A DNA stretch of 64,000 nt from Bacillota bacterium (lineage in GTDB: Bacteria > Bacillota > Clostridia > Acetivibrionales > DSM-1351), in NCBI GenBank assembly GCA_023391425.1, contig JAEWAX010000032.1:9635-73634 (forward strand). The letters run 5' to 3'. Below are positions 36,328-45,086 of the stretch, piece by piece (position 1 is the first letter of the stretch; the number at the start of each line of letters is the position of its first letter). Made by a program: the position numbers and the translations under genes. The notes under the pieces were generated by a model, which did no database searches, was not told the DNA's origin, and saw nothing but the letters and a program-made list of their open reading frames with translations.

Positions 36328-37240
36328 ATGAATGAAAGAAAATTAAAAAAACTACCTTGGATATTACTATTCTTTGGAATCGCATGCATATCTATTTCTG
36401 CTTTTTTTGTAAAGAAAGCTCAGGTTAACGGCATATCTGTTTCGTTTTATAGGGTATTTTTTGCTACGCTGTTTATATTGCCTTTCTATATCCGGGTAAA
36501 AAGCAAGGATATGAATTTGAAAGGAATATGCCTTTCTTTACTGGGCGGCATGTTTTTCGCATTTGAACTGGTATTCTGGAATACAGCTGTAATCGTATCC
36601 AATACAACATTTCCTACATTGATTGTTAATCTTTCATCAGTATGGGTCGGGATTGGGGCAATGATACTGTTCAGAGAGAAGTTGAACCGCTTCCATTGGG
36701 CAGGCAATATTATCGCGATTCTTGGGGTTGCTATAATCATCGGAATCAAGAATATCATTCATATGAAAATCAATGTCGGTTTTGCATTTTCCATTATTGC
36801 AAGTGTTTTTCTAGCTCTTATATGTTTTATCAGTAAAAGAAATCCGGCAAAAAAACAGTACAATTCAAGTCGTCTTTTTCACTTTCTTAGGGTGTACCAT
36901 TACATTATCTATTTGCTGTATTATTACGAAAAGCGCCTTATATGGCTTTTCCCTACCATCCTGGGTCTTTTTATTGTGCCTGGGCTTGATCACACAGGTT
37001 GGAGGATACTTTTCAATTAATTATGCCCTCGGATATATTGATTCGTCTACAGTTTCAATACTTACATTGCTTCAACCGATACTTACCGCTGTATTTGCCA
37101 TAATCGTACTGAATGAAGCGTTCACGGTTTACCATGTAATCGGAGGGGTTCTTGTGCTGGCAGGACTTATTATTGCGTTATTGTTTAAAGATAATTTTCA
37201 TCATATTAAATCAATATCAAAAAGTGAAAGAAATATGTAA
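36328..37240 (+). pseudogene. EamA/DMT-family transporter, frameshifted
   Basis: Frame 1 from ATG 36328 encodes about six membrane helices of a drug/metabolite transporter (FVKKAQVNGISVSFYRVFFATLF, VWVGIGAMILFREKLNRFHW). Near 36866 (after YNSS) the protein continues in the +1 frame (VVFFTFLGCTITLSICCIIT ... GYFSINYALGYIDSSTVSILTLLQPILTAVFA) to the stop at 37240. One extra base, or two missing, explains it. Together about 303 codons, the full family length of ten helices. The second half has the usual EamA repeat ending in LLQPILTAV and GGVLVLAG. Either a recent pseudogene or a sequencing error; promoter intact. Confidence 0.8.
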
Positions 37241-37432
37241 TAGGACATCAAAACCATACGTAAACACAGCCAATTTGTTTCTGGGAATTTCGATAATTTA
37301 TCTATCAAATTATTTACTCTTGCGCTCTTTATTAATATTTTCCCCCACTCAACTACCCTCTCTTATTTAAATCTGGGAGCACCTGGCTAATCGATTATTA
37401 TTGCAATAAAAAATAACATGAGTCTAGATAAA

Positions 37433-37498
37433 TATTGAACCATTAATAAACAAGGTATACAAATTGCTTTATATGCCCTGTTTATTAATGGTTCAATA
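37433..37498. repeat. Perfect 20-bp inverted repeat
   Basis: Arms TATTGAACCATTAATAAACA (37433-37452) and its exact complement (37479-37498), loop 26 nt. No T-tract on either side and no nearby gene end, so it is not an ordinary terminator. It lies in decayed DNA (37241-38016) and could be a small insertion. Confidence 0.6.
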
Positions 37499-37567
37499 TG
37501 CAGAAGTATGTATATTATCCTAAACGTCAACTTATACATGAACTTCTTTTTCACTTTATATATTGCT

Positions 37568-37720
37568 TTACAAGTTCGCGCTGATAACGATTTGTTCAGA
37601 TCCGATTGTATATGGATGCGTTGAAGCCCCCCATATCTCTGCCTTAATTTTATTTCTATCAAAAGATAGCGTTATTGTTCCGTTTACATTCGGCACAATA
37701 GTATATCTATCAGAAAACAT
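37568..37720 (-). pseudogene. Coding-like fragment, beta-sandwich tail
   Basis: A 50-codon frame (MFSDRYTIVPNVNG ... IGSEQIVISANL) has a protein-like composition with alternating hydrophobic residues, as at the end of an Ig-like or carbohydrate-binding domain. No ribosome site and no recognised family. Probably the last piece of a deleted gene. Confidence 0.3.
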
Positions 37721-38016
37721 ACTGTCTTAGGGAGTGACCAAATTATAAAACATAATGCAATTGCGTAAACCCTTATGAGGTAAAACAATATTGAATATAT
37801 CAAAGTTATTTAAATTCTTCACTATATTTCACCTCGTTAAATCCATAGTTACACAATATATATTTACTGTTCAGTATACCATACTTTGTAAAAATTATAT
37901 TTAATTAAAGCACCAGCGTAATCAAAAGGATTACCGTCTCCATGTGCTTTGAGTAGAAAAAGTAATGTCGTCAAAACTCATCGGTTCCTTTACTTATACT
38001 ACTCCACAATGAGTGT

Positions 38017-38484
38017 TTAATCCAACTTTCTAAAAATCAAGCAAATCGTTTGATCCTCACGGTTAGAATCCTCCGATTTCACTTTACACAGATAATCTTC
38101 GGCGTAGTACTCCAAATCAAATCCCCTATCAATTTTCAGGTTGTTTTGTTCAATATATTTATAACATTCTTGAAACCATTTCGGTTCCAATTCCTTTAAA
38201 CTAACTTCAAAGCAGTAATATTCACCTTCTGCTCTTGTAAATCTGTAATACTCTTCCCCCTCAAATGTAGTTACCGGCACTAAAGGGGTATAGTTAAAGC
38301 TATCAGCTTGATAATCAGAATCCAAAGCCATAAACCTTTCATTAACATCACGATTTTTAATACCAGAATTTATAACATCTAATTGTAGCCTCCTAAAGTC
38401 AATTTCGTCATGCTCTTTGAAAAGTACTTTTGTCATAATTCCCATATACTTCTGTTCCTTAAGAAATATTAACTTACAATTCAT
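38017..38484 (-). CDS. GyrI-like / AraC effector-binding domain protein
   Basis: 155 aa, SD GAAGGGAG. Resembles stand-alone GyrI-like small-molecule-binding proteins: strand-helix repeats with GEYYCFEVSLKELEPKWFQECYKYIEQNN near residues 85-115 and a C-terminal DLEYYAEDY. Such domains bind drugs or other small ligands and are found alone or fused to regulators. There is no DNA-binding domain. An internal ATG at residue 14 is possible. The neighbourhood is decayed DNA, and no regulator is adjacent. Confidence 0.5.
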   Translation of the reverse strand: MNCKLIFLKEQKYMGIMTKVLFKEHDEIDFRRLQLDVINSGIKNRDVNERFMALDSDYQADSFNYTPLVPVTTFEGEEYYRFTRAEGEYYCFEVSLKELEPKWFQECYKYIEQNNLKIDRGFDLEYYAEDYLCKVKSEDSNREDQTICLIFRKLD

Positions 38485-38908
38485 ATCTAATTATTCTCCC
38501 TTCAATTTTGTTATTCTCACTGATGAAAAAATCGACTTATAGATTCAATAATAAAACAGTATATGCGCACAAACAAAATCACTGAGGATGTATAATTCAA
38601 CAGTAAAGTCCTGTAAGCTAGAGTTCTTAGATTACCTGAACTTGATATTGTGAAAATATGAAGTGTTTTATTAACTCCTATATCGTGTAATAGTTTAGCT
38701 TTGCACTCAATGTACTATCAAAAATATTTTCTGGAAGTTCGCTTTTTTCAGCAGCAAATACTGCTTAATTTGCTTATATGTTGCCTCACCCTAAAATAAC
38801 TTAACCTCCATTACGTTAGTATTATGAGTATATCACTATTAATAAGACAACAGCATGTCATATTTAAAGCTTTTTTCCGATTTTTTCTCTATAATTGATT
38901 ACTAAACC

Positions 38909-39049
38909 ATGCATCTGGCAATAAAAGATAATCCAAGGCTGATAAACATACCACCCAAGGATAGCGAAGAATTGATAGCGGAATATAATCTAAGAACATT
39001 TGCTGAGCGTTCAGACAAACGTCAGAAATTAGACTCTGTTGGAGAATAG
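38909..39049 (+). pseudogene. Transposase C-terminal fragment
   Basis: 46 codons, reading HLAIKDNPRLINIPPKDSEE ... YNLRTFAERSDKRQKL. The order IPPxDSEE, YxxRTxxERxxxRxK is that of the C-terminus of IS1182/IS4-like transposases. No upstream part remains and no inverted repeats were found. The rest of 38485-39073 holds no gene I can support. Confidence 0.5.
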
Positions 39050-39073
39050 ATAAACGAAGAGGATGTCATTCTT

Positions 39074-39925
39074 TTATTTCTTCAAACATATCTCTTTAAG
39101 AAACCTTTCTAGGGCATCTTTCCATTCAGGGAGTCTTTCAAGTCCATCCACATCAAGGCTATGCTTTGAAAGCCTTGAACTTTTTGGCCTTTTAGCCTTT
39201 ACAGGATAATCTCCAGAACAAATTGGTATAACTGCTGTATCGTAACGTACCAGTCTAAAAATCTCCTTTGCAAACTCATACCAACTGCAAAAGCCTTCAT
39301 TAGTACAATGATATGTCCCATACTTTCCAGTAGTAAACAGTTTGCAAATCATTTTTGCAGCATCGAGTGTATATGTAGGAGAGCCAATCTGATCAGCTAC
39401 TACTTTGATTTCTGACCGTTGCTTACCCAAATTTAACATGGTTTTTACAAAATTACATCCATTCTGGCCAAAAACCCACGAAACCCTTACTATATAATAT
39501 TTCTCAAGATATTTTTTAACTTCAAGCTCTCCAAAATATTTCGTTTGCCCATAATAGCATATCGGATTAGGGATATGACTCGTCTCATATGGATCTTTAT
39601 TATCTCCGTTAAAAACATAATCTGTACTTATATAGACCATAGCAGCATCCACTTTACTGCAAGCTTCTGCAATATAACTTGTTCCATTGACATTTGTACT
39701 GTAGCATTTCTCTTTTTCATCCTCTGCTTTGTCAACAGATGTATAAGCAGCACAATGTATAACAACATTTGGTTTGTATTCGCCAATAAACCTAATTGTC
39801 GCCTGTTTATCAGTAATGTCAATTTCATTCCTACCAATTCCGAGGTTCTCAATGTTTTGCAATTCAAGCTGTTGAACTATATCATACCCAAGCTGTCCTT
39901 TAGCCCCTGTCACAAGAACCCTCAT
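39074..39925 (-). CDS. rfbD: dTDP-4-dehydrorhamnose reductase
   Basis: 283 aa. Last step of dTDP-L-rhamnose synthesis: NAD(P)H-dependent reduction of dTDP-4-keto-L-rhamnose in the cytosol. Short-chain (extended) fold: nucleotide loop VTGAKGQLG at the N-terminus, YxxxK pair in YGQTKYFGE, STDYVFNGD before it, and GTYHCTNEGFCSWYEFA in the substrate part. ATG overlaps the rfbB stop as ATGA, so translation is coupled. Usual length. Last gene of an rfbACBD operon. Confidence 0.95.
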   Translation of the reverse strand: MRVLVTGAKGQLGYDIVQQLELQNIENLGIGRNEIDITDKQATIRFIGEYKPNVVIHCAAYTSVDKAEDEKEKCYSTNVNGTSYIAEACSKVDAAMVYISTDYVFNGDNKDPYETSHIPNPICYYGQTKYFGELEVKKYLEKYYIVRVSWVFGQNGCNFVKTMLNLGKQRSEIKVVADQIGSPTYTLDAAKMICKLFTTGKYGTYHCTNEGFCSWYEFAKEIFRLVRYDTAVIPICSGDYPVKAKRPKSSRLSKHSLDVDGLERLPEWKDALERFLKEICLKK

Positions 39926-40992
39926 ACTTTTAGCACCTCTTTAGTTCCATACATTTTGTCATATAAATCCATGTACTCGCCTGATTTGACCTGCTTCAAC
40001 CATTCTATATTATTTAAATACCACTTAATCGTTTCATTTATTCCTTCTGTAAATGTATGACTTGGTTTCCATCCAAGTTCTGCTTTAATTTTGGTATTGT
40101 CAATTGCATATCTTCTATCATGACCTAATCGGTCAGCTATATATGTAATTAGGTTCTCAGATTTTCCAAGCGCTGAAAGAATTAATCTTACAATCTCAAT
40201 ATTTGATTTTTCGTTGTTGCCACCGATATTATATACTTCTCCGTTTCTGCCATTGTGAAGTACTTTACAAATAGCACTGCAATGATCTTTTACATGAAGC
40301 CAGTCACGAATTTGCATGCCATCTCCATACACAGGCAGTGGTTTATTATTTAAAGTATTGTAGATAATTAACGGTATTAGTTTTTCCGGGAATTGATATG
40401 GACCATAATTATTAGAGCACCTTGTTATATTGACAGGCATTTTATATGTTTTATGATATGCATGAACTAATAAGTCAGCACTTGCTTTAGACGATGAATA
40501 TGGACTACTGGGAGCTATTGGCGTGTCTTCCGTAAACATTCCGTTCTTACTAAGTGAACCATAAACCTCATCTGTAGATACCTGGAGGAATTTCACGCCT
40601 TCCTTGTATACGGGATATCCAAGATCATCTTTTCCGGTTATCCATGCAGTTTTAGCACAATCAAGCAAAACCTGCGTTCCCAAAACATTTGTCTTAACAA
40701 AAATCTCAGGGTTTAAAATGCTTCTGTCAACATGCGATTCAGCTGCGAAGTGAACAACTTGATGGATTTGGTTCTTACTAAACAAATTTGTGATTAATGC
40801 CTTGTCAATAATATCGCCTTTTATAAATATATGGTTACTATTACCTTCTAAATCTCTCAGATTTTCTAGGTTTCCTGCATAAGTAAGCAAATCAACGTTT
40901 ATAATTTTATAGTCCTTATATTTATCGAGCACATATCTTACAAAGTTACTGCCAATAAACCCTGCTCCACCAGTTACCAAAATAGTTTTCAT
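39922..40992 (-). CDS. rfbB: dTDP-glucose 4,6-dehydratase
   Basis: 356 aa. Converts dTDP-glucose to dTDP-4-keto-6-deoxyglucose with bound NAD. Motifs: GGAGFIGSNFVR (Rossmann loop), HFAAESHVDRSI, catalytic STDEVYG with the Asp-Glu pair, and YxxxK in YSSSKASAD. C-terminal GWKPSHTFTEGINETIKWY is typical. Starts 10 bp after rfbC. All parts of the active site are present. Confidence 0.97.
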   Translation of the reverse strand: MKTILVTGGAGFIGSNFVRYVLDKYKDYKIINVDLLTYAGNLENLRDLEGNSNHIFIKGDIIDKALITNLFSKNQIHQVVHFAAESHVDRSILNPEIFVKTNVLGTQVLLDCAKTAWITGKDDLGYPVYKEGVKFLQVSTDEVYGSLSKNGMFTEDTPIAPSSPYSSSKASADLLVHAYHKTYKMPVNITRCSNNYGPYQFPEKLIPLIIYNTLNNKPLPVYGDGMQIRDWLHVKDHCSAICKVLHNGRNGEVYNIGGNNEKSNIEIVRLILSALGKSENLITYIADRLGHDRRYAIDNTKIKAELGWKPSHTFTEGINETIKWYLNNIEWLKQVKSGEYMDLYDKMYGTKEVLKV

Positions 40993-41002
40993 ATTATACC
41001 CT

Positions 41003-41569
41003 TTATAACATTATTTTTGAATCTTTTAAAAAAGGCTGGTTTTTATCTTTCTCAGATAACAAAATCTCAGAAATACATTCAAGCGGCCACGTTATTCCAA
41101 TGTCCGGGTCATCCCATCTAATACCACTCTGCGCCTTTGGGTTATAGAAGTCAGTGCATTTATACACAAATTCAGCTTCTTCGCTTGTAACTAAAAACCC
41201 GTGTGCAAATCCTTTAGGAATGTAAAACTGCTTATTGTTTTTGCTGCTTAAATAGGTGCCTACCCACATTCCATATGTACTTGAATCTTTCCGTAAGTCT
41301 ACCGCCACATCAAATACCTCGCCTGATATGACCCTTACAAGTTTGTCTTGTTCGTTCAGAGTCTGAAAGTGTAGTCCTCTAAGCACACCTTTTTTAGACT
41401 TGGATTGGTTATCCTGAACAAACTCGACATCAATACTATTGTTTTTAAATTGCTCTTTATTATATGTTTCCATGAAGTAACCCCGATTATCTTCATGAAC
41501 TACAGGCTTAATAATTATTAAATCTTTAATTTTAGTTGGCATAAATTCAAAATTAGAACAACATTTCAT
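41003..41569 (-). CDS. rfbC: dTDP-4-dehydrorhamnose 3,5-epimerase
   Basis: 188 aa, cupin fold. Epimerises C3 and C5 of dTDP-4-keto-6-deoxyglucose. Visible: EDNRGYFMETYN, VQDNQSKSKKGVLRGLHFQ with the catalytic His, KLVRVISGEVFDVAVDLR and PKGFAHGFLV. ATG overlaps the rfbA stop (TAATG). Usual length. Confidence 0.96.
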   Translation of the reverse strand: MKCCSNFEFMPTKIKDLIIIKPVVHEDNRGYFMETYNKEQFKNNSIDVEFVQDNQSKSKKGVLRGLHFQTLNEQDKLVRVISGEVFDVAVDLRKDSSTYGMWVGTYLSSKNNKQFYIPKGFAHGFLVTSEEAEFVYKCTDFYNPKAQSGIRWDDPDIGITWPLECISEILLSEKDKNQPFLKDSKIML

Positions 41570-42438
41570 TACAATCCCTCCGCTATTTCCAAAAGGTAAT
41601 TGCCATAATCCGTTTTTTGAAGAGGTTCTGCCAATTCAAGTAATTGCTCTTTATTAATGAACCCTTTTTTATAGGCAATTTCTTCAATACATGCTATGTA
41701 TAGCCCCTGCCTTTTTTGTATTGTTTCTACAAAATTACTTGCAGCCAACAAGTCTTGATAATTTCCTGTATCTAGCCAAGCTATGCCACGTCCAAGAAGA
41801 TTGACCTTAAGTTTTCCTTTTTGAAGATATGTATTATTAATTGTCGTTATTTCTAATTCCCCTCTATCAGAAGGTTTAATCCTTTTTGCAATACTCACAA
41901 CCTCATTATCATAAAAATAAAGTCCTGGAACAACATAGTTTGACTTTGGATTTACAGGCTTTTCCTCAATAGATATAACATTACCCGCATCGTCAAATTC
42001 AACAACTCCATATGCGTTTGGATTTTTTACGTAATATCCGAAGATTATGGCACCATCTTTTAATTGAACGCTAGATTCCAATAGTCCACTTAACCCTCTC
42101 CCATAGAAAATATTGTCTCCCAAAACAAGCGCTACACTGTCTTTACCAATAAATTCTTCCCCAATGATAAATGCTTCTGCCAAACCATTTGGGTTGGCCT
42201 GAATTTTATAGGAAAAACTCATCCCTATATCTTTACCTGTTCCAAACATTCTTTTGAAAAGCAGTATGTCATTAGGTGTCGATATAATTAGAACTTCTCG
42301 TATTCCTGCCAACATAAGTTCTGATAGAGGATAGTAGATCATTGGCTTGTCATACAACGGCAGTACTTGTTTCGATATCGACTTTGTAACCGGATAGAGC
42401 CGAGTACCGTTGCCACCAGCCAAAATTATTCCTTTCAT
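41569..42438 (-). CDS. rfbA: Glucose-1-phosphate thymidylyltransferase
   Basis: 289 aa, SD AAAAAGGAGG. Makes dTDP-glucose from dTTP and glucose-1-phosphate, the entry to the rhamnose branch. Signature GGNGTRLYPVTKSISKQ with the catalytic Arg and Lys, YDKPMIYYPL, LGDNIFYGRG, and EEKPVNPKSNYVVPGLYFYD. First gene of rfbACBD, with its own promoter at 42485-42513. No rhamnosyltransferase is in the operon; the GT2 gene at 43652 is the nearest candidate. Confidence 0.97.
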   Translation of the reverse strand: MKGIILAGGNGTRLYPVTKSISKQVLPLYDKPMIYYPLSELMLAGIREVLIISTPNDILLFKRMFGTGKDIGMSFSYKIQANPNGLAEAFIIGEEFIGKDSVALVLGDNIFYGRGLSGLLESSVQLKDGAIIFGYYVKNPNAYGVVEFDDAGNVISIEEKPVNPKSNYVVPGLYFYDNEVVSIAKRIKPSDRGELEITTINNTYLQKGKLKVNLLGRGIAWLDTGNYQDLLAASNFVETIQKRQGLYIACIEEIAYKKGFINKEQLLELAEPLQKTDYGNYLLEIAEGL

Positions 42439-42484
42439 AGTATTCCTCCTTTTTAAAGATGCTCAGTAAAACTTAAAACGTATT

Positions 42485-42513
42485 GATATAGAAGTAAACA
42501 CACAAATTGTAAA
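42485..42513 (-). promoter_or_regulatory. Promoter of rfbACBD
   Basis: TTTACA (42513-42508), 17-bp spacer, TATATC (42490-42485), about 45 bp before the rfbA ATG. Confidence 0.45.
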
Positions 42514-42577
42514 TTATCGTGATTAGGAGTTGCTTAACTCGAGTTTTATAAGTAAACTTTACAAAAGTGCTATATTC

Positions 42578-43600
42578 TTAAATCAGGCTTTTGTCCCTCT
42601 CAGAGAGATTATCTAGACAAATTAATTTAGCAATATCAGCTGTATCATCCCATACATCTTCGGTTAGCTTAAATCTCCAAGTTCCATACCTACCCAGGAG
42701 GGAAATACCCCTTTTTTTGAAATATTGGCAAAGCTCATTGTAAAATTCTTCTTTTGCCTCAATAAAACGACCAGGATATATCCACTTATATTCTATTTTA
42801 GGTTGATCTATAATCCATTCTAAATTAATGTCCTTTAAGAATTTACTTTCATATGGCGAAATATGTTTTAGATTAAATTCATGTGGCGCTTCCACAAAAA
42901 CCAAATTATTAAGCAAGCAGCATCTACTGAACTGTATATTCGGATCAGAGCAATAAATCACTCTATTCTCTAAGGTCGGTTCACAAGTAATTATTGACAT
43001 ATAAAATGGCTGTTGTACTAAGTCTGTCTTTTTATATTTTTTTAAAGAGTCTAATTCCAAAAGATGAGGTAATGCAATTGTACTTATTAAGTATTTAAAC
43101 TTAATTGCTTGTCCGTTATCTAACAATACACATTTACTATCTAAATCCAAGCTATTTATACATTGCTCAAAAATAATGTGTGTACGATCCTTAATATTTC
43201 GGTACAAAATATTAATAAAGGTATGTCTTATTCCACTCGTAGAGTAATTCTCAGGTACATACATTTTTTTTCGTTTATTTACGAAGCTTACGGTTGTATT
43301 ACACGCTTGTCCAAGGATTTTATTAGAATAACGCAAAGATAGTTCGTTTGTTGGGTTTACGTGACACATTCCATCATCCCATATACTCATATCTACAAAA
43401 TCCTGTACTAAATTTAGGCCATAAATCTCGGTAATACGGTTAAAGAAATAAGGCACATCATCTGTACTATTAACTATATCGCATCTTTTCTTTTTATCAA
43501 TTATGTATATGGTTCCAGGATAGTTCTCTTGTAAAAGCCTTTGTGCCATTAACATACCACTAACCCCGCAACCAGCAATAAGAACATCACATTCATTCAT
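42578..43600 (-). CDS. UDP-galactopyranose-mutase-like flavoprotein
   Basis: 340 aa from ATG 43600 (MNECDVLIAGCGVSG), set by the FAD motif and GGGGGAG 10 nt before; the frame is open 9 codons further up. The dinucleotide-binding loop is DVLIAGCGVSGMLMAQRL. Later parts recall UDP-galactopyranose mutases and amine-oxidase-like FAD proteins: IKFKYLISTIALPHLLEL, a VYC/CSDP segment and LLGRYGTWRFKLTEDVWDDTADIAKLI at the C-terminus, like the RYGxW...DM..DA end of UGM. The WK..T.D conserved tail is divergent, so the substrate may be another nucleotide sugar. It follows the GT2 gene and precedes rfbACBD in the same direction, suggesting glycan work. Confidence 0.6.
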   Translation of the reverse strand: MNECDVLIAGCGVSGMLMAQRLLQENYPGTIYIIDKKKRCDIVNSTDDVPYFFNRITEIYGLNLVQDFVDMSIWDDGMCHVNPTNELSLRYSNKILGQACNTTVSFVNKRKKMYVPENYSTSGIRHTFINILYRNIKDRTHIIFEQCINSLDLDSKCVLLDNGQAIKFKYLISTIALPHLLELDSLKKYKKTDLVQQPFYMSIITCEPTLENRVIYCSDPNIQFSRCCLLNNLVFVEAPHEFNLKHISPYESKFLKDINLEWIIDQPKIEYKWIYPGRFIEAKEEFYNELCQYFKKRGISLLGRYGTWRFKLTEDVWDDTADIAKLICLDNLSERDKSLI

Positions 43601-43651
43601 GATATATTTACTCCCCCTCATAACCATTCAAGCAAAGGAATTTACTCTATT

Positions 43652-44998
43652 TTATTTTAAGTAAATCCTCTCAAGAGAATTAAATTTAACTAATTCTAAA
43701 ATACTTTCCAACTTATTAACTAGATATGTTTGTTTTGGATTACTAGCTGCTTCTCCGAAAAAAATTATAACTTTGTTCGATATTCTCGCGATTTCTAAAA
43801 GTAATATTTTTAATAAGTATTCTTCAAAGAACATAGCTGAATCAGCAACAAGTATTGTTTCATCAATAGAGTTTTTCTCGAAAGATGTTCGGAAACCTAT
43901 TAACGGCCAATAAGTACAGCCATCTTTTATGTAACTTTGAGTACTTAAAGGTGTAAAAGGATTAAAACACTGTGCCAAGCCAAGACATTTAGATGATTCC
44001 TCATTCATGATCAGAATACCAAGTCGTTCAGCATCTGTAGGGGGTAAAACTAAAGACATTGACTTAATAATATTATTATATTCTTCTCCATTTGGCATTG
44101 AATTGAAAGTTAACTGAATCTCATCTAATCCCTTATCAATATGTCCTTTAAATATAGTGAATAGTTCCAATTCCCTAGTCAAATACTTTTTAAAAAAGTA
44201 TTCACAGTTAAGCCTCCAATCAGAAATCTGATTTTGTGTATTTACTGGATGCGGCATATGATAGGCCCACGCACTTCTTGAAAAAATCATCTTTCTAGAG
44301 TTTAGCTGATATCGATAAGCTAAATCATCATCGTCCATTCCCCATTGTTTATAAAACTCATCAAATCCGCCAAAATCAATGATATCACTTCTTAAAATGG
44401 ATAAATTACATAACCAGAAAGCTTTAAAGGGCGTTATAGTATCAGTTAAATTTTCAAATTCAATATCAGAGTCTGCCTTTATATATCCTAAGTTCTCTCT
44501 GTCATCCTTAAAACAATTTTGAGATTTAAGTATATCGTAGTCTGATGAAATATTATTTAAATTTAAACTCTTAGGATTTTCCCCCTGAAATTGCATAGCA
44601 TTACTAATACTATCTTTCCCAAATGTGTATCCTGCAATAATGCAACCGTTATACTTTTCATGTAATTCCACGTGTGATTCTATAAAATGTGAAGAAACTA
44701 AAATATCTTGGTCAATAAAAATTAATATCTCACCTTTTGCTTGTTCAATTAATTTATTTCTCGCTAATGGCCTATTGGGTCCATCAAATTCAATGTCAAA
44801 AAATCTAATATTATCATGTTTATGTGAATATGATAACAATAGTTCTCTTGTTCTATCTGTAGACCCGTGATTACCAATAAGCACTTCATATTTATCACTT
44901 GGATAATTATTATTAAGTATGTTATTTAGTGTATAACCAAGGAATCTTTCTGCGTTTCTAGCTGGAATACAAATAGTTACAAAATTGTTTTTTTTCAT
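43652..44998 (-). CDS. GT2-family glycosyltransferase with extra C-terminal domain
   Basis: 448 aa, SD AGGAAG. GT-A fold in residues 1-270: VTICIPARNAERFLGYTLNNIL, NHGSTDRTRELL, IFIDQDILVS (metal-binding Asp pair as DQD) and the galactosyltransferase-like part FWLCNLSILRSDIIDFGGFDE with WGMDDDDLAYR. It moves a sugar from a nucleotide donor to an unknown acceptor in the cytosol. Residues about 290-448 form an additional domain I do not recognise, with NEESSKCLGLAQCFNPFTP. No membrane segments. Lies between the BtrH-like and UGM-like genes, same strand. Confidence 0.82.
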   Translation of the reverse strand: MKKNNFVTICIPARNAERFLGYTLNNILNNNYPSDKYEVLIGNHGSTDRTRELLLSYSHKHDNIRFFDIEFDGPNRPLARNKLIEQAKGEILIFIDQDILVSSHFIESHVELHEKYNGCIIAGYTFGKDSISNAMQFQGENPKSLNLNNISSDYDILKSQNCFKDDRENLGYIKADSDIEFENLTDTITPFKAFWLCNLSILRSDIIDFGGFDEFYKQWGMDDDDLAYRYQLNSRKMIFSRSAWAYHMPHPVNTQNQISDWRLNCEYFFKKYLTRELELFTIFKGHIDKGLDEIQLTFNSMPNGEEYNNIIKSMSLVLPPTDAERLGILIMNEESSKCLGLAQCFNPFTPLSTQSYIKDGCTYWPLIGFRTSFEKNSIDETILVADSAMFFEEYLLKILLLEIARISNKVIIFFGEAASNPKQTYLVNKLESILELVKFNSLERIYLK

Positions 44999-45086
44999 AT
45001 CTGTGATTCTTCCTTTCTTAAACTCAATATATAAACCTAAGCACTTTTATATTTTTTGAAATAACAGATAATAGATCATCCTAAAA

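Noticed and set aside
39545..40060. 171-aa frame opposite rfbD/rfbB
   Set aside because: Antisense shadow of two clear enzymes; no ribosome site or family.
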